Positions 13,212-25,000 of a stretch of DNA of 64,000 nt are shown piece by piece. The position numbers and the translations under genes are program-made. Source of the DNA: Anadara kagoshimensis (Eukaryota > Mollusca > Bivalvia > Arcoida > Arcidae). The notes under the pieces were generated by a model. The model was not told the origin of the DNA. It made no database searches and was given only the letters and a program-made list of their open reading frames with translations. The DNA lies in contig CM037875.1 in NCBI GenBank assembly GCA_021292105.1, positions 58,143,908-58,207,907 of the forward strand, given 5' to 3'. Each line of letters opens with the position of its first letter. Position 1 is the stretch's first letter.

Positions 13212-13366
13212 AAAATAATAACTACATCACATTGACTTTGTGTCCGGTTTTAGTTGTTGAAGTTCTGATATAAAAATTATAATGTATGAGTTTGATAATT
13301 TAAAATAAAATTATATTTGTATATGTATACATAAATGAAGCCAAACCTTGCTATGCTGTAACTTTC

Positions 13367-13427
<61 letters not shown>

Positions 13428-13430
13428 TAA
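13367..13430. repeat. (AAT)n microsatellite
   Basis: About 20 uninterrupted AAT/TAA trinucleotides. A further AT-rich low-complexity tract of AAATAA type lies at about 13660-13770. Confidence 0.95.
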
Positions 13431-13876
13431 TAAATCTTTATTTAAAGTCTAGTCTTAAAAACATAAACGTAACCTAAAGAGAGCTTTTGATCGTCTAGGT
13501 ACATATAATACAAAATTCAACACATGTAAACACACAAAATTGACATTTACTGACATGTAAGCAAAATTAAGCATAAAACAAAATCGAAAGCATGCAACAC
13601 ATAGCTTTAAAATGACTGAAGCTGGAGCAACACAAAAAACATTAAGTAAAATAAAGTATGATGAATAAATACATCATGATAAATAAAATGAGACAAAACA
13701 TATAAAATAGATAAATAAAATAAATAAATAAAATTATAAAATGAATAAAAATATTATAAAATAATAAATATTGTATTGAATAAACTTTTGTCCGTGTCAA
13801 TGTTTGACAAACATAAAGAAAAAATATCATTGCAGGCTAACACGGTGCTGCTTCAATGGTTGAATTACAAAATATA

Positions 13877-14101
13877 GCCAAACAACATTGACCTGTCCGT
13901 TTGACCTTTCATTAGGAATATACATACACGATGACCCACACTATACGCGGAAAGTGTTAGGATTATCAGTTAAAAATAAAACAATGTATGCTTCCCCGTG
14001 ACTTAGACGAAATAAACACCTGTGTTTCTTATAAATACATAAATGCACTGGTCCGTAGTGACATAATGAAAGGTCGTGCGGACAGATCAATGTTGTTTGC
14101 C
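13877..14101. mobile_element. TA-flanked MITE, copy 1
   Basis: The left arm (AACAACATTGACCTGTCCG then GACCTTTCATTA) and the inverted right arm (AACAACATTGATCTGTCCG then GACCTTTCATTA) form about 38-bp TIRs. TA dinucleotides flank both sides (13875-13876 and 14102-14103), as in Tc1/mariner-mobilised MITEs. A second copy lies in EEPD1 intron 3 at 53660-53866. Confidence 0.75.
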
Positions 14102-14990
14102 TACATAAGTCTCATGTTCATTATACTGAATCGTGTAGAAATACATTAAGTATCTATTGGTCATAGTGATCCATACCTGGTACTGCGTGTGTGTGTTTAG
14201 CTGTCCAGTTACACTAAGCTGGTTACACGGCGTGATAAACCTAATGCCGACCCGCATGCTCAGTAAAACAATCTTACAACGTTAATAAAATCTCAATGTT
14301 AGGTTAATTTTTATTATCATTTTTTGTAACAGGTGTTTATGATATATTTAACATTTTATCAAATACATCTAAACTTAAGTTACTTCTAGACAGTAATAAT
14401 CTTAAAATCTATTTCCGGAGTCGTTTTACATAAGAGTCTTTCTATCAGAAAAAGGTGCATAAATATTAACCACAGAAATATCAGTGCACAAACATGATTA
14501 TCCTTTTGTACATCCCTTTTTTTGTAATTTCGCTTATTTTGTCCCCATTCTTTATTTTCAGTGTTTACATGTATATTGACATATAAGCAATGGTTGCGTT
14601 TGGGTAACAAAGAATTCTAATATGACCTGCGTTTTCCTTCATATGAAACACGAAGAGAGCCAGCCGTGGTATAACAAACGATATACCCATCGCTGTTCCG
14701 TTTCAGTAATGACGTACTCCTTTTCTTATCTTATGACGTCATGCTATGTATTGCAAACAATGATTGTGGAGTTATTTTCATTCATAAAATCATTTATTTC
14801 AATGGAAGTAATCTCAAAAGCCGATTGTTTCAATGACCATTTTGCAAATAGATAGTTCAATGTACTTCCGAAGAAAGAGATCACAATGTTTATTTCAATC
14901 CTTTTATGTAAGTCATGATAATTTAAATGATCAACATTACCCGTGATATATCGTCGAATAATACACGGACCGTCGTATACATGCAGCAAA

Positions 14991-15025
14991 TATATCACTC
15001 CGTGGCAACGCCACCTCGTGATATA
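14991..15025. repeat. Compact cruciform-forming palindrome
   Basis: TATATCAC is paired with GTGATATA and GTGGC with GCCAC, around an AAC loop and with a symmetric 3x3 internal bulge (TCC/CTC). It lies about 900 bp upstream of the SLC9A8 start. A partial GTGATATAT repeat occurs at about 14943. Its role is unknown; it could be the tip of a decayed MITE. Confidence 0.6.
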
Positions 15026-15786
15026 TGGAATTTTAGCAAAACAGTGTGGCGATAGTCCCCCTTTTTTCTACCCGTACCTGGAAATAAAATAATAAATCGG
15101 ACACGTTTAAAGCGGCTGCATTTGAGGTAGCATGCTTTTGATCATTTCCAAATCAGACAGTCACTGTACAACTACATAACCTTTGAACTGTTGAAAGAAG
15201 ACTAGATTCTGGAGTAATCAAGAACAGTTAAGCACATAACAACCGGACATGACGCATAAAAATCAGATGAAGAAGAAGCGCTGGTGCAAGATGCTACCAG
15301 AAGAGGATTAATACAATTTAGGTATCAGACTTATGTCCCCTTCGCACTTTTAGTATAATGGACTCCTCCGAGTGTTATGTTTTAATTACATGTATTTTCA
15401 ACCTGACTTATTTCTCCTTTTTATATTAATCATAGTAAATTTGTTATGGTTATCTTATGCTCTACTGAGATAAGCCCTGCACAGTAATTGGAAGAAGAAA
15501 TTTTGTCAAACAAAAAGCGGCATGAAATTTAAGTTCAAGCCTCAGTTTCACGATTATTCCTTAACTATGATTTTTCTTTACTTAAATTTTACAGGGATAT
15601 AGACATATACAGATCTATACTACTATTGTGAAACTGAGGCAAGTTTTTTTTAATCTAATTCTAAGACACATTATATCAGCTAAATTTTGTAGATTTGTTG
15701 AATAAGTTAATTTTGCTTGCTGTTCGATATTTTTCTGTCCTGGGCGTGTTTTAGTGAATCTTAATCAGTCAGGTGTAGTTGTATCC

Positions 15787-15794
15787 ACTTCCGG
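15787..15794 (+). promoter_or_regulatory. Candidate ETS-type site (ACTTCCGG)
   Basis: A consensus ETS/GABP-like octamer 125 bp upstream of the SLC9A8 ATG, in a region with no TATA box at a sensible distance. Such sites are common in promoters of broadly expressed genes. The transcription start is not known, so this is a suggestion only. Confidence 0.3.
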
Positions 15795-15918
15795 TTGTCA
15801 ACATCATCACATCCTACAACGTGTTTCAATGTTTTTACATTGATTTTTTTGGAGGTAGTGGTGTTTCAGTGATGAATCTAAATTTTCTGTAAAAGGTTAA
15901 ACGTGATAACGGGTGAAA

Positions 15919-16088
15919 ATGGCATTGACTCCATTAAAAACTGCCATAGTGGCTGTGCTCATTTTTCATTTATCAAATTTTGTGTTTGACGGTGAAGCAG
16001 CAGCCGGGAAGAAAACGCCACCGCCACCTAAAGCACAGCACAATACTGAAACGCCTAATACGGATCTGGTCCAACTTTTCAATGAGAG
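15919..16088 (+). CDS. SLC9A8: SLC9A8 coding exon 1
   Basis: Residues 1-56: signal-like [20 protein letters not shown], then a Pro/Lys-rich linker. The donor is GTAAGC. The ATG context is AAAATGG. Exon 1 is the least conserved part and is supported by frame, donor and phase (ends at codon position 2). Confidence 0.85.
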
Positions 16089-19000
16089 GTAAGCCTTATT
16101 CAATTGTTTAGCTAATGCACTAAAGTAAATTAGCTACATGACAAGTAGCTGTTTCATTCAAGGATACCTTGGTGTGATAACCTGGAGTGTTTGTTTGGAA
16201 TTATTTTTAATATTTAAAATTTGGATATGGAATGACATAAGATGACGTTTCTTTGTTCACACAGTTTGCTTTTGGTTCAAGAACAGTTGCTAGTTCACCC
16301 TAGTGAATCTAACTCGAGCTTTGACAGAGCCCTTGTGTCATTAACCCTCTTGCTGCCACACAGACATATGTGTCCTCTACTGCCATACAGACACATGTCT
16401 TGTCAACAGAATTGACAACTCTTAGATAAAACACGAAGATATACTTATAATCTTTTTGTAAAATTATAAAAAAAATGCAAAATGTTGACTTTTAAGATTA
16501 TAATCTACAATTAAGTAATGACGTCATATGACTACAAACGCGTCTGACGTCATATTCTATTGTTGACGTCATATCATTCCTCACTGTGAACTTAAATTTG
16601 GCATGCCAACATTGCGCTGAAAATTAATTTCGCAGCAAGAGGGTTAAACATTATTATCCCCCACCTTTCAAAGAAAGAGGGGGATATTAAATTTGAGTTG
16701 CCAACCGTCCTTCCATCTGATCTTCTGTCCATCTGAAATTAGTGTCCATGCAAATTCTCCAAAACTATAAAGCACTATTTCACGGAACTTGGTGCAAAAC
16801 ATCAACTTTTATAGGAGATAGGCAGGGGCATATCATGAACCTCAGTTGGTTTGTTCATTTTCCTTTGAGTTATGGCTCTTTGACTGAAAAAACCTAAAAC
16901 AGTTAATTTTTGTTAAAACGCATGACTGGAGCCAAAATCTGATTTGATAATTAGCTTTTCTATTGTCTCAAACAATTAATTTATTCATCTTAAAAAACAG
17001 GTAACACATTAGATAATGACAAAATTGAGAAATGCCTTATAATGTCCAGACAAAGTAGCATCAAAATTGACAGAAGATGTACAGATCATTAACCTGAGTT
17101 GGTTTGTTGATTTTCTTGGGAGTTATTGCCCTTTGAACATAAGTGCTAAGGCATAAAAAGAACCTGCTGGCGGGGAACCTAATTTAATGAATTTGTTTGT
17201 ACATGTAATACTTGTCATTGTCAGATGACCCCACTCTACTGTTCTGTGCTAGACTGACATAGATTGATGATATTATGGTTGATTTACAAAAACAGTATCT
17301 TTTATTTATAACCATGCAGACATAATGATCCAACATTCTTTTTAAAAGTAAAGTTTTAGATCATTGCAGCACCTGTTAATGTTTTACTGGAGGAAATATG
17401 TATAGTATTACCTGTCATTTGTTTGAGATTTCTATTTGGTGAAAGTGAAAGGTTAACAGAATCTACCAGACTACCCCTGCGTTGTAGTGACATGCCTCAG
17501 TTTATTTTAATTAAAGAAGAACAGATGGAATGATTACCGATAATTGCCAAAATCATCAATTTTTGGAATTTAATTGCCAAAATTTCAATTTGATCACCAA
17601 TGGAGATTTTGGTGATCTAGATCATGAACCTAGTAGATGGGGAAAATAAAGAATGGCATCCTTCAAGTTGAGATTTCTATATCTCTACACCAAAATAGGT
17701 TGATTTTCATTTTGTTTCTCCCCTTTCCTATATATTGCTGTTTTGTTAAGGCCAAGTGGTACAAATGGGCACTATCCTACAAGTTTCTGATTTTTTTCAT
17801 ACTTGTAGAACTTTATGAGGTGCATCCGAAAATGCAAAAAAATATAGGGATCCCCTTTTTACTTTTTAGCTATAAAGCGTCAAAAATGTAAAAAGTGTCG
17901 GAGTTTTAACAAAGGATAAATAGGAAATCACGATTTTTCGGGCTCTTAAAAATTGGGAAAAGTGTAGAAAAATAATAGATTGTCCTACAAGTTTTTGAAA
18001 AACTAACACAATGTAGTTTAAAATTTGAATTTTCTAAAAATGTAAAGGAAATCATATGTCCCCTTGCTCGATTTTCCACTATAAAACTTCAAAGGCGTAA
18101 TCTGATGTGAAAATATGGCCAAAATTAGCAATAACGTCATGATTTTTGACGATATTGTAAAAGAATCGGTTAACTTGCCAACTTTAACGCCATTCATGAT
18201 TGTGCCGTAAACTAGGCGTGTTGTATTCGTCCTGTTGTAATAGTAAATACTTAAATTTAATAATTTGTATACAAACTATTCTGTAATTTAGATAATTTTT
18301 GTGTTCCTAGTCACTTAAACTACAGAAATAATGGTATAAAGAAATACAATGTATTATTATTTCAGAATAGCAGAGGAACAAAGCCTTATCATCCGAAATG
18401 AGAGTCAATGATGATACTTCAAAAAATGCAAGAAGGGCCAGTTAGAATCAGGAAAATATTTTAATGGCTTCATTTGAAATAATTAAAAGATATTGAACTA
18501 TTGAGACACAATCTTGACTGGAGTGAAAAATCATTTTAATTGAAACTTTTTACTTGGCTAGAAAAGTGTTTGAAAACCACCGAGCTCGAAAACACGTCAT
18601 TCAGAAATTCTGCACGTCATTTAAAAAAACACCCCTTATTTCAGTATAAAATTTCATGACGTCATTGCAAATATATTTTAAAAGTCATAGTGTATGAATA
18701 AATATGAAAATTCTAAATTTTTAAAATCTGAAAGAATTTTGAAAAACGAATCAATATTAAAAAAGATATCATCGATTAAATTTTGTGAAAAAAACATCTT
18801 TATCAATTGAAAAAAGGTATCAAAGGCAATTCTTAGTGAATCATTGGTATCTTTTGAATTTATCCGTGTACTGTACTAGTATATTTTCACTTAATCTTTT
18901 AATTGATAGACATAATCTGTTTTATTCCCTGTAAATAATTTATAAAAAATATTACAGTTACTGTAAGTTAGGACTTGGAATAATACCATCAGAGCACATA

Positions 19001-22000
19001 CATGTAGATTTGTACACGCCATGTGTAATGTTAGCATCCATTTGTACCACTTGGCCTTAAGGTTTTATTGTAAAAATACCCCAAAACTATGGAAGAAGTA
19101 AAATGTTAACCGTTTTGACCAGTGATGTCACAATCAAAATTGTTGATGTCACAAGCGAAGTCATTTTTTGACATAGCATGTGTAGCTTGTCTTTACTCTA
19201 GAATAAGACAGAAAACTCTTAACTCTGTTTAAACAAGTGATTTTCTTGTCCAATAATGGAAAATTAATTGTCTCCAACATGTTCAAATCAATGAAAATAT
19301 ATGTACCAATTGTATAATATTGTATATGGTCAAATATGTAATATTTTATGCAATCAGAGGCAATGTGTAAGTATAGTGGAATATTGACTAAATGATCAGC
19401 ACTAGTGAAGGTTGGAAAGCACAAACTTTACACTTTAGCACAGTGTTGTATAAAAAAAATTCAATGTTTTTAACTTTTTGTGTATAAAAAATTTTGATAT
19501 TTGAATTCTCTATCTGTATATGGTAAGTTACATGTAGATGTATTTCTCTATGCACATTTACCCAGTGTTGGAAGTAACAGCCAGTTTGACATTCCAAATC
19601 TGGTAACTTTTTGGAAGGACTGGATACTTTTCCTGTATACTTCTATAGACCACATAAAAAATGTTGAAATCATTAGACAAGGACCTGTTGAAAAATTGAA
19701 TGAATTTCCAACACTGAACTTTAGCTTTTCTCCTCTAACATTATTACTTATATCTTTGCTACACATTTATGTTTAGTCTTCAGTTTGGTGTTATATTGAT
19801 AAATTACATGTAAATCATACTTATTTATTCAACATTTGGTAAACATGCTGTGTAAATTTCTAACCATATCTCACACTAGTCTATACCATTGATAAGCCTT
19901 AGGTTTGTTTGGGTGCATTTTCATCTGTGTTTTCTAGTACTATTCTTGTGCACAATTTCTGACTAAAAGCACTCAGCATTGAATGATAATTCAATTTGAC
20001 CAGATGGTATATCTGTACTTGTTCAAATGAATGTTTGATTGGTACTGACTTCAGAGTTACATGTATAACTCTATGGTTGTGGGATTAAGCAAGGTTATGC
20101 TTTAAATACTACTGTTGCAGTCTGCCAAATTGATATAACATAACAAAATCTGCAGTGTTTATAACACACAGCATGACAAGATTTGCATATCTGCAACGTC
20201 ACACACAAACACACTTTTCAGATAGAAATGGGTAATGGGATTTAAATTGTGCTACTAGCCTGTGGATTAGCTTCACATTACATTTGCCAATTAATTGTGA
20301 CTTGTGAGTTACAAACAACTGTAAATGTTCAACATAAGTATTGTGATTTGTATTATAGTGTTATGTTGCCCTAAGGAAAAAAATGATTGGATTGATTGGG
20401 AAAAAATAATGGAATCATTTGTTAAAGTTTTTATACCGGTAGTTTGTTTTATTTACAATACATTGTATTAGTAACTGGATGTATAGGAATAATGTACTGT
20501 AATTTATCTTTGAGGTTTTGATATATAATTATTGCAGTAAGGAATAGAAAATGACACAATTACACTGATGATATAACTTTTATAAGGGTATAATATATAT
20601 ACACATATTTTTGTATATTTTAGTGTGGAATTTGATAACAAGACAATTAATGTATCAGATACAACAACAACGACAACAACATCGGCACCTAAAAAAGTAG
20701 AGCCAAATATAAACTTACCAGCTGCAGGATCAGCAGAGGAGGAGAAACATAGCAGTCTTACTATATTTTTTATATTACTTGTACTAGGTATAATTATATC
20801 TGTAACATTTTTAGCTCACCTGACCAAAGGTCATGTGAGCTTATGGTATGGTGCAGCGTGTGTATGTGCGTTCGTGCGTGTGTGCGTGTGTCGTTAACAC
20901 ACATTTTCGACTTCTTCTCTGAAAGTACTTGGCAGATTTTAACGAGACTTGGTCAGAAGCATGTCTTGGTCGGTGCAATTTAGATTTGTTCATGGCGTTG
21001 CCATGGCTACCAAAACTAGGTCACAGTGACCTAGGGGTGCAAAAATCTTGAAAAATCTTCTTCTCTGAAACCGATGAAGAGAGAAAAAATCTGATGTGAT
21101 ATTTGGCTTCTCTAGGGTCTTAAGTCTGTAGTTTGTTCATTTCGTGAAATTTGGTCGAAAAATGGGTTATGCGTTTTTGCGTTTATTTTTGAAAAAATCG
21201 TAAAATAGCTTCAAATTGTTATAACTTGACTATTTGACCAGATAATGACATGGGGTTTTCAGTTTTAACATCTTCTTGTTAGTATCTTCAAAATGAGGTC
21301 AAGGTCAATTGTGAAGGTCATGACCTAATTTTTTTTTACCTCTGATTATAATTATTATCTCGAAAACTATAAACTTTTTGTATAGGCATGTATATTAGAA
21401 TGTTGTAGGTATTGATACAACGATCATTTTTATGTATAGAAAAAGGTCATGGGTTCAAAGGTCAAGGTCACAGATGCAAAACAATACCTAAATGGTTAAT
21501 TATCTCGAAAACTACAAACTTTTTGTATAGGCATGTATATTAGAATGTTGTAGGTATTGATACAACGATCATTTTGATGTATAGAAAAAGGTCATGGGTT
21601 CAAAGATCAAGGTCACAGATGTGAAACAATATCGAAATGGTTAATTATCTTGAAAACTATAAACTTTTTGTATAGGCATTTATATTAGAATGTTGTAGGT
21701 ATTGATACAATGATCATTTTGATATATAGAAAAAGGTCATGGGTTCAAAGGTCAAGGTCAAAGACATGAAACAATACTGAAATGGTTAATTATCTCGAAA
21801 ACTATAAACTTTTTGTATAGGCATGTATATTAGAATGCTGTAGGTATTGATACAATGGTTATTTTGATGTATAGAAAAAGGTCAGGGGTTCAAAGATCAA
21901 GGTCACAGATGTGAAACAATACTGAAATGGTTAATTATCTTGAGAAGTATTAACTTTTGGTATAGGCATGTATATTAGAATGTTGTAGGTATTGATACAA

Positions 22001-25000
22001 CGGTCATTATGATGTAAAGAAAAAAGTCATTGGGGTTTAGTATTTATGTTTTCTTTAAATCTATCAGCTAGCCATTAATTATCAGGTGAGCGTATCAGGC
22101 CCATGGGCCCTTTTGTTTGTATATCAATACATTTCAGTCATTTTTATATACATTTGAAATTTAAAATCTGCATATAAGTACTGTAAACATATGTATTTAT
22201 TTTCACAGTGTACTAATTTTCACTTTTTCATGGTCGTTTGTTTGGCACAAAAAATAATACCAAGCGAAAATTATATTATGCTTATTGTGTTAAAGTGCAT
22301 ATTTAAAAATGCGAAAATTTAACTATGTGGATATGTTTAAATTTTATATACCTCGAAACTAAATACACACAAATTTTCAACGTTTACAGTATAAATCTTT
22401 GTATAGTTCCAGACAGATATTTTTGCATATATTTATACAAGATTTTATTTCTTTTGGAATATACTTGTCACAAACTTGTTGCCATGGTAGATTTTTCAGT
22501 TAAATAAAACATCACTGAATTCATTAGTTACCACTGGATATAAGAATATCATGCTCACATTATTTATAAATATTTGTTAATGGCATTTTATTTATGTTTC
22601 AGCATTTTGTATATTGATTACACATCTATTGATCCAGACAAAGTTTGTTTACCTTCCAGAGAGTATAGCACAGATTCTGCTAGGTAACTATACTGAATGG
22701 TTTAAAAACTACTTAAAACATGATTTTCTTAACTTACAGATACGTATCATGATGGCAACTTATTGTCATATCTGCAATTTTTCAGGTACTGGTATACATG
22801 ACATTATCGTTGATTAGTCTTATGAATTAATACAGTGTGTGTACATTGTACATGTACATACAAGCTAATGGTACATGGGTTTTTATTTTTTTATTTATTT
22901 TTTTATTTATTTAGCATTCAACTTTAACATTTTAAATGAAATAATATAGTTAATGAACAAAAATATTTTCCTGTTTCATTCCAATTCCTCAGGATCCTGT
23001 CTTACTAGACATTATTAATCCATTAACTGATGTGACTGTTATCGTGAACTTAATGGTCAATGATTGAAAAATTATGCTGTGTATCACCTGCAATAATGAT
23101 ATAGTGTACAGTCCATCAGCGACAATAATAAACAGGAAGAGTACATGGATTTGTTTCTATGCTGATTTGTATTAATGCAAGTACGGTACTGTAATGGTGA
23201 CTTTAAGAGTGTGAGTGCATTAGTCCACAATGTCAGGGATTATCACAGTGATACAATAAGTTTGAAGACCAATGAATCATTCAGTCACTATGGTCAAAGA
23301 TTTAATGATGATTTATTGATGACTTTATTTTAGGTGCTGCTATAGGATTGGTGTTAAAGATACTCAAAGTTGGTAACTGGAGAGTAAGTCATGTATTATT
23401 TATATCAGATTTAGCACCTCAGTAGCTGATAAGTTACCCGTCTATACTGTAGGAGGTCCTACATTTGATGCCTTACCTTATCTATGAAATATTTCCTTTC
23501 CTGCTAAGATTTGATCTCTAGTCTAAACAGGTTTACCTTCTCTTTGCTATTTTTTGCAAACCTGCTAACCTTTTCAATTAGTTGTCTTGAAAGTAGAACT
23601 TGTAATTAAAGTAACTCTTTCCTATAAAACTGGTTTCTTTTTCCCCTTTTCCAAGTACATGTACTTGTACCATACCCATGTGGTTTACACAAATATCTCA
23701 TGCAATTTATTTAGATTTATATAGAAAAATGTAAAAGTTTTGATTAACTGTTCAAATTTTGATATGAGTGTCAAAAAATTCACAAGAGGAGTTATATAGA
23801 TTGTGATTTTATTGAATATAAAATGTGAAAACAGTCTAAATGCTTCATGTTAAATAAAAACAAACATTGCTTGTCCTTATTTAATAAGCCTTTTGTGCAA
23901 AAATTTGAGACAGCCCATTATACTTTGCTAGTTCATAAAGACATTTGAAAATTACCTTATTTCTTATATTTACAATATTTATAAAAATTAATTTTATTGC
24001 CTTCTCACATTTTCCATGTTAATTTGAAAACAATGTTTGAATGCATTGTTGTGCACCTTCTCACAAAAATGGGTCGTCACCTGTCAGTCAATGAGAGCAT
24101 TTGATGTCTGACGTCATTATGTCAGCGCATGGATCAATGTCTCTATGGAGTTGCAAAGTATAGTCGATGTCAAATACTTTATTAAAGCAAAGATATTGCA
24201 GTTGTAAATATTACATTGTGTAGTTCAGTTTGGAGTTTTATGAATGCTTGGCATGTAAAAATCATTGACGTGTTTGTCTGAGAAATGTTAATACATACCT
24301 ATTTTATTATAACAGAATGAAGAGGCTTTTTCCCCTACAATGTTTTTCATTGTACTTTTACCTCCAATCATCTTTGAATCTGGATATAATCTCCATAAGG
24401 TAAATATTTAAAATATTAATTATGTTTTATTGAGTATTATGTACTGTACATAAATATACATTGCAATCTGAAATCTAAACTAAGAATTAATGAAACCTGT
24501 CTAAATTGAATGAATTTGTTTGGACTTTGCCGGTTGATAAATTAACATGTGTTAACTAATACACTCTTAATTCAGATAAACCTTTCATTTTAAGTGTTCA
24601 GTTTAGATAAGTTCCACTGTATATAAAATATTCAAACATTATGATTATCTCTTACATGAACATGATGAAGTGGCCAAGTAGTTAAGCTGGGCACTCACAA
24701 TTCAAGGGTCATAATTCGAAAATCTAGCCAGGCTGTGTGGTATGTCTTTGAGAATAACCTTTAAATTCACATTTATTTAAAATACATGTATATTTGTGTG
24801 TTTCAGGGAAACTTTTTCCAGAACATTGGGTCTATAATGGTGTTTGCTATATTTGGGACAGTTATATCTGCAGCTATTGTTGGTGGAGGAGTGTATCTGT
24901 TAGGACAGGTCAGAATGACATTTATATCACATATATGGCATTACTTTTTGTGGATGTTGGACTAATTGTGGACACTAGTCTTTCAACGCTTACGTTAAAA

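Larger units (their letters stand above)
10869..15918. other. Divergent intergenic region between MPV17L and SLC9A8
   Basis: This region must hold the 5' exon(s) and promoter of MPV17L (minus) and the promoter of SLC9A8 (plus), but no further coding exon could be supported. It contains a truncated SINE (11099-11371), a foldback element (11819-12502), a 95-bp inverted repeat (13119-13211), an AAT microsatellite, a TA-flanked MITE (13877-14101) and a small cruciform (14991-15025). The inverted pair GCCTCAGTTTCAC / GTGAAACTGAGGC at about 15539 and 15629 marks another short foldback sequence; related TGATTGTGAAAC motifs appear near 8912 and 26221. Confidence 0.6.

Noticed and set aside
15787..15794. 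Calling a defined SLC9A8 promoter and start site
   Set aside because: Only a single ETS-like octamer is visible; without transcript data the start cannot be placed, so it is listed only as a candidate site.
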